Source: CAZXCQ01 sp964639275 (lineage in GTDB: Bacteria; Desulfobacterota; DSM-4660; Desulfatiglandales; Desulfatiglandaceae). From it: DNA of 10,582 bases. Positions 7,190 to 10,582 of the stretch are shown here, one piece after another. A program made the translations under genes and the position numbers. The notes below the pieces were generated by a model that saw only the letters and a program-made list of their open reading frames with translations, made no database searches and had not been told where the DNA came from. The stretch covers positions 1-10,582 of the forward strand of contig CAZXCQ010000216.1 of the NCBI GenBank assembly GCA_964639275.1. The letters are read 5' to 3'. Position 1 is the stretch's first letter; each line of letters begins with the position of its first letter.

Positions 7190-8837
7190 AAAGATCTTCA
7201 CCCAGGAGTCGGAAAAATACCTCAACGAGTTGGATACTCTTCTGTTAGAGGCGGAAAATGACCTTGGCAACCGTGAGCTTTGGAGCGAAATCCACGGAAA
7301 GGTTCACTCTATCAAGGGGATGGCCAGGTCCTTGAGTCTGGACAGGATCACGGGGCTGAGTCATTCAATTGAAAACTGGTGCAGACAGTTTCAGCAGGGG
7401 GACATGCCAGCGACATCAGACGCCGTCCGGTTGATTCTCGAGGGGGTGGAACTGCTCCGGGTTCTGGTGGCGGGTAAGGGTGAAATGGACTCTCCCAAAG
7501 ACCAGAGATGGTATGACACCCTGGGCCCAAGGTTCGCAAAAAGGCCTGATGAAATCGCCAAGGATTCCTCCCAAGGAGACCGGTCATACTACTCCATGGC
7601 TTCGGTTCCCGAGAGGATAGACGAGGTCCGGATAAAATATCCGTTGATCGAAGAGCTTCTTGGCTTTTCGCAGGACTTACTCTTTTCAGAGAAGACGCTC
7701 CCCCCTATCCCCAAGGAATTGGCACGCCTTAGAAACTGGATCAACAACAACAGGGCCATGTTAAAGGGCCTCTATCTTCGACTGACACAGTTGCGACTGA
7801 TGTCCGTGGGTGATTTTGTCGAGCTATTTGTAAAGAGCGCGAGAGATCTCGCCAGACAATACAAAAAGAAGGTAAAGGGCGAGGTCGTGGGGGGCGAAGT
7901 AGAAGCGGACATCGCCCTCCTGGAGCACCTGAGAGAACCGGTTATCCATCTCCTGAGAAATTCCATAATCCATGGAATTGAACCCCCTGAGGAGCGGATC
8001 AGGACGGGGAAAGAGGCCGAAGGCAAGATTACCTTGGAGGCCAGGCGTGAAAGGGGAAGTCTCCTGCTAAAGATAGGAGACGACGGGCGGGGACTAAACA
8101 GGTCGGCTATCATCCAATACCTAAAGGCCAGGAGGGGCTTGACCGATGAGAAGATCGCCGAGATGCCAGAAAATGAATTCTTTAATGCCATAATCAGCAC
8201 CGATTTCTCCTCAGCGGATAAAATTTCAGACATGGCTGGCAGGGGAATCGGCATGAGTGTCGTCTCCCAGGCCATAGCCCATCTGGGCGGTTCCATGTCG
8301 ATCCGCTCGGAGCCCTCAAAGGGGACTCAATTTATCATCAGGGTTCCCTTGATCCTTTCGGTGATTTACGCGGTCTTATTCAAGATAGACAAATATTCCC
8401 TTTGTATCCCCACGTCGTATGTGGAATCTGTTGAAAGGAGAGAATCGGCCCTAGCCGGAGATGACGGCTCATTTTATGACCTGAGGGGCCTGCTCGGTAT
8501 TTGGGGCAAAGCGGAAAAGCCTCCTTATATCCTTAGACTCACACTTCCCGAGCAAGATACGAACCGCCCCGGCACCGACCCCCATGCCTTGCCGGCAGCC
8601 GCGGGGCACGGAAAGAATGGTCGTCTACTCCTGGCTGTCGACAGCATCATGGGCAACACGCCGATCGTCGTCATGGGTGCCGGCGAGCTGATCGCCAGGG
8701 CAGGGGTCTTTTCCGGGGTAGGGATCGCGGAAAACGGTGACCTGTCGATCCTTCTGGACCTCGAAAACCTTCCCCGGTTTCCATCCAGACCGAGCAATTC
8801 CCATCAAGATCCCCCCTTGCACAGGTCCAAATTGTAA
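7170..8837 (+). CDS. cheA: Chemotaxis-type histidine kinase CheA lacking the P2 domain
   Basis: A 555-residue cytoplasmic kinase that passes phosphate from ATP through a histidine to a receiver protein. P1 (HPt, about 1-105) carries HSIKGMA with the likely phospho-acceptor His46. A linker of about 40 residues follows where P2, the usual CheY/CheB docking domain, would be; no P2 fold is visible. P3 dimerisation is about 148-233. The P4 kinase domain has the N box HLLRNSIIHGIE (260-271), G1 box GDDGRGL (303-309), G2 box GRGIGM (357-362) and GTQF (385-388), all intact. The C-terminal CheW-like P5 domain (about 395-545) has a Pro/Gly-rich insertion near residues 455-485. ATG 7170 follows AGGG (7159-7162) by 7 bases. 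No CheR, CheB or CheY gene follows; the coding run ends at a convergent boundary. Confidence 0.93.
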   Translation: MDMAKYEKIFTQESEKYLNELDTLLLEAENDLGNRELWSEIHGKVHSIKGMARSLSLDRITGLSHSIENWCRQFQQGDMPATSDAVRLILEGVELLRVLVAGKGEMDSPKDQRWYDTLGPRFAKRPDEIAKDSSQGDRSYYSMASVPERIDEVRIKYPLIEELLGFSQDLLFSEKTLPPIPKELARLRNWINNNRAMLKGLYLRLTQLRLMSVGDFVELFVKSARDLARQYKKKVKGEVVGGEVEADIALLEHLREPVIHLLRNSIIHGIEPPEERIRTGKEAEGKITLEARRERGSLLLKIGDDGRGLNRSAIIQYLKARRGLTDEKIAEMPENEFFNAIISTDFSSADKISDMAGRGIGMSVVSQAIAHLGGSMSIRSEPSKGTQFIIRVPLILSVIYAVLFKIDKYSLCIPTSYVESVERRESALAGDDGSFYDLRGLLGIWGKAEKPPYILRLTLPEQDTNRPGTDPHALPAAAGHGKNGRLLLAVDSIMGNTPIVVMGAGELIARAGVFSGVGIAENGDLSILLDLENLPRFPSRPSNSHQDPPLHRSKL

Positions 8838-8859
8838 CATTTCAGTAAACAGAGGTAGA

Positions 8860-8899
8860 GGCGTGGCATGTGGAAGAAAAAAAGACCCCATGCCACGCC
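8860..8899. repeat. Perfect 11-bp inverted repeat between convergent genes
   Basis: GGCGTGGCATG (8860-8870) and its exact complement CATGCCACGCC (8889-8899) flank an 18-base A-rich loop (T-rich on the minus strand). The hairpin sits in the 113-base gap between cheA (plus) and cobA-hemD (minus), where a bidirectional terminator or 3'-end stabiliser would be expected. Neither side is followed by a T tract, so it is not a classical intrinsic terminator. On the minus strand the T tract lies inside the loop. Part of the element recurs at the right end of the window. Confidence 0.6.
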
Positions 8900-8909
8900 A
8901 CAATCCATT
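8881..8909 (+). repeat. Dispersed repeat, copy 1 (overlaps hairpin loop and right arm)
   Basis: The 29 bases starting AAAGACCCCATGCC and ending ACAATCCATT align with the reverse complement of 10553-10582 at 26 positions, with one single-base gap and three mismatches. The two copies lie in opposite orientation on either side of cobA-hemD. Confidence 0.5.
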
Positions 8910-8950
8910 AAGCCACCCGCTTTTTGAAATATTACTTGAAATCCTTTTGA

Positions 8951-10489
8951 TCAACGTGCCGCAAGATACTCGACAATGGAATCCGTGAGGGCCTCGATGG
9001 TGTATTCTGAGGGGATCAGGTTTACGGAGAGACCATTTTCTTTAGCCGTCTTTGCCGTGATCGGTCCGATACAGGCCACAGCAACGTCTGCCATCCATCT
9101 CAGGACCTGGTCCCTGCCCGCCCCAAACATCTCAACAAAGTTCGTGACCGTGGAAGAACTGGTAAAGGTCACCATGTCGATGGCCCCATTTTCCAGCATC
9201 TCGGTCACCCGGCCGGTCTCCTGGGCGGGCCGAATCGTTTCATAGGCCGGGACAACATCGACGCGGGCTCCCAGTCTTTGCAGTTCCTCGGGCAGGACCT
9301 CCCTCGCCCTGGCTGCCCTGGGGATCAGAATCCTTGTACCCGACGTCGCCTGGTTCTTGAAGCATTCCACGAGCGCCTCTGCCCGGTATTCCCCAGGCAC
9401 CAGGTCCGGCCTGATCCCCATCTTATTCCAGCACTCGGCGGTCTTTGGACCGATCGCCGCGATCTTTACCCCCCTCAGATCCCGTATATCTTTTCCCAGG
9501 GCCCCCAGCCGGTTCATAAAACATTTGACCCCATTGACGGATGTGAAAATTGCCCACTGGTAGACGTCAAGGGCCTTGATTGCCCGGTCCAGCTCATCCC
9601 AGCTCTGCGGGGGCACCACCTCAATCGTGGGGAACTCTATGCACTCTGCGCCCAACCGGGCCAGACCCCGGAGGAACTCACTGGCCTGTTCGCGGGCCCG
9701 GGTGACCACGATTCGCTTCCCAAAGAGCGGTCGTGTCTCAAACCAATTGAGCTGATCCCTGAGGCGGACCACATCACCCACCACGATGATCCCCGGCGGT
9801 GTGGCATTGTTTTCCTTTGCAATCCCGGCGATATCCCGAAGTGGCCCCACCAGCGTCCTCTGGCCGGCCACGGTCCCCCTTTGAATCAGGGCGGCGGGGG
9901 TATCGGGTGATCGGCCGTGTGCCATCAGGGTCTCGGCGATCTCCGATATTCTCCCGACCCCCATCAGAAAGACCAGGGTTCCGGCGCCGGTGGAGAGTCT
10001 ATCCCATGCAATATCAGATTCCTGTTTGGTCGGGTCTTCATGACCGGTGACAAAGGCGACAGTGGAGGTGAAGGCACGGTGGGTCAGAGGAATCCCTGCA
10101 TAGGCGGGCACAGCGACGGCCGAGGTTACCCCTGGCACCACCTCATAGTCTATTTGGGCACTCACCAGTTCCTGGGCCTCTTCCCCTCCCCTGCCAAAGA
10201 TAAAGGGGTCGCCCCCCTTGAGCCTGACAACGATCTGCCCCTTACGCGCCCGGTCAATGACCAATGAGTTGATCTCGTCCTGGCTCATGGTATGGCAGCC
10301 GCCCTCTTTACCGACATAGATCAACTCTGCCTGCTCGCGCGCGTATTGAAGAAAGGCCCTGTTGGCGAGGTTATCGTAGACGATCACCTGGGCAATGGAG
10401 AGGCAATCCCTCCCCTTGATCGTGAGGAGGCCCGGGTCGCCCGGACCCGCCCCCACCAGGTATACCTTGCCTCTTCTATCCTGTGCCAT
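8951..10489 (-). CDS. cobA-hemD: Fused uroporphyrinogen-III C-methyltransferase / uroporphyrinogen-III synthase
   Basis: A 512-residue bifunctional cytoplasmic enzyme of tetrapyrrole synthesis. The N-terminal half (about 7-245) is SUMT/CobA, which uses S-adenosylmethionine to methylate uroporphyrinogen III at C2 and C7 to give precorrin-2, the entry to siroheme, heme d1 and cobalamin. It carries VGAGPGDPGLLT (12-23), VRLKGGDPFIFGRGGEE (88-104) and the VVPGVTSAVAVPAYAGIPLT region (from about 117). The C-terminal half (about 258-510) is HemD, which cyclises hydroxymethylbilane; it starts at GKRIVVTRARE and includes FTSVNGV and VTFTSSSTVTNF. Such fusions are common in Desulfobacterota and Clostridia, usually beside hemC, which would lie to the right outside the window. 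ATG at 10487-10489 has only a weak AGGG upstream. It converges on the chemosensory cluster and is unrelated to it in function. Confidence 0.95.
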   Translation of the reverse strand: MAQDRRGKVYLVGAGPGDPGLLTIKGRDCLSIAQVIVYDNLANRAFLQYAREQAELIYVGKEGGCHTMSQDEINSLVIDRARKGQIVVRLKGGDPFIFGRGGEEAQELVSAQIDYEVVPGVTSAVAVPAYAGIPLTHRAFTSTVAFVTGHEDPTKQESDIAWDRLSTGAGTLVFLMGVGRISEIAETLMAHGRSPDTPAALIQRGTVAGQRTLVGPLRDIAGIAKENNATPPGIIVVGDVVRLRDQLNWFETRPLFGKRIVVTRAREQASEFLRGLARLGAECIEFPTIEVVPPQSWDELDRAIKALDVYQWAIFTSVNGVKCFMNRLGALGKDIRDLRGVKIAAIGPKTAECWNKMGIRPDLVPGEYRAEALVECFKNQATSGTRILIPRAARAREVLPEELQRLGARVDVVPAYETIRPAQETGRVTEMLENGAIDMVTFTSSSTVTNFVEMFGAGRDQVLRWMADVAVACIGPITAKTAKENGLSVNLIPSEYTIEALTDSIVEYLAAR

Positions 10490-10552
10490 GCGCCAGCCCT
10501 GAGCCCCCTATCCGGTATGAATCATCAGTAACTTCTCAAAAACCCGGGGATA

Positions 10553-10582
10553 AATCGATTGTGGTGAGGCATGGGGGTCTTT
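10553..10582 (-). repeat. Dispersed repeat, copy 2 (cut by the window edge)
   Basis: Read on the minus strand, this begins AAAGACCCCCATGCC and ends ACAATCGATT, matching copy 1 at 8881-8909 with 26 identities and one extra C. It lies 64 bases upstream of the cobA-hemD start. If it is part of the same hairpin element, the partner arm (complement of GGTGAGGCATG) would lie just beyond the window. Confidence 0.45.

Noticed and set aside
7772..8296. Minus-strand open frame of 174 codons opposite cheA
   Set aside because: Ser/Arg/Pro-rich shadow of the conserved CheA kinase domain.
9278..9910. Plus-strand open frame of 210 codons opposite cobA-hemD
   Set aside because: It is fully antisense to a strongly recognised enzyme; its Pro/Gly/His-rich translation is what a GC-rich antisense frame gives.
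10490..10552. Promoter for cobA-hemD (TTGAGA on the minus strand)
   Set aside because: No acceptable -10 box lies 16-18 bases downstream; the gene may be transcribed from further upstream outside the window.
1..10582. CRISPR arrays, tRNA or rRNA genes, insertion sequences, attachment sites
   Set aside because: I saw no regular spaced repeats, tRNA-like cloverleafs, transposase genes or flanking target duplications in the window.

Overview
The window looks like chromosomal DNA from a Gram-negative bacterium, most likely a former deltaproteobacterium (Desulfobacterota or a relative). The grounds are an outer-membrane porin of the OprO/OprP type, a lipoprotein with a Lol-type start, a fused cobA-hemD gene of the kind common in those anaerobes, and moderate GC (about 50-55% by eye). 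This assignment is an inference; no rRNA or tRNA is present to confirm it.

Layout: (1) Bases 3-134 hold the 3' end of a gene whose C-terminus resembles EthD-domain proteins. (2) Bases 315-2193 encode an outer-membrane pair: a phosphate-selective-type porin and a small cysteine-rich lipoprotein with a carboxypeptidase-regulatory-like fold. (3) After a good sigma70-type promoter (TTGACA, 17 bp, TAAACT at 2276-2304) comes a plus-strand set of five genes, 2387-8837: a PilB/GspE-family ATPase, a receiver-PAS response regulator, a two-TM chemoreceptor with almost no periplasmic domain, a CheW and a CheA. The last four are overlapping or nearly touching. (4) Bases 8838-8950 separate the convergent genes and contain a perfect 11-bp inverted repeat. 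(5) The minus strand, 8951-10489, encodes a fused uroporphyrinogen-III C-methyltransferase / uroporphyrinogen-III synthase for siroheme, heme d1 or cobalamin synthesis.

The most interesting unit is the ATPase-chemosensory cluster. CheA, CheW and the receptor form a minimal signalling array. The receiver-PAS protein is the only visible CheA target, and the ATPase is the only visible effector or partner. CheR, CheB, CheY, CheC and the usual pilus partners PilC, PilT and pilins are not in the window. The arrangement recalls the Myxococcus xanthus Dif pathway, whose receptor also lacks a real periplasmic domain and which acts downstream of type IV pili and PilB in exopolysaccharide control. Here a PilB-like motor is encoded in the same cluster. 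The motor's MshEN-type domain keeps its hydrophobic pattern but seems to have lost the residues that bind c-di-GMP, so its control may have moved from c-di-GMP to the chemosensory proteins. That last step is a hypothesis.
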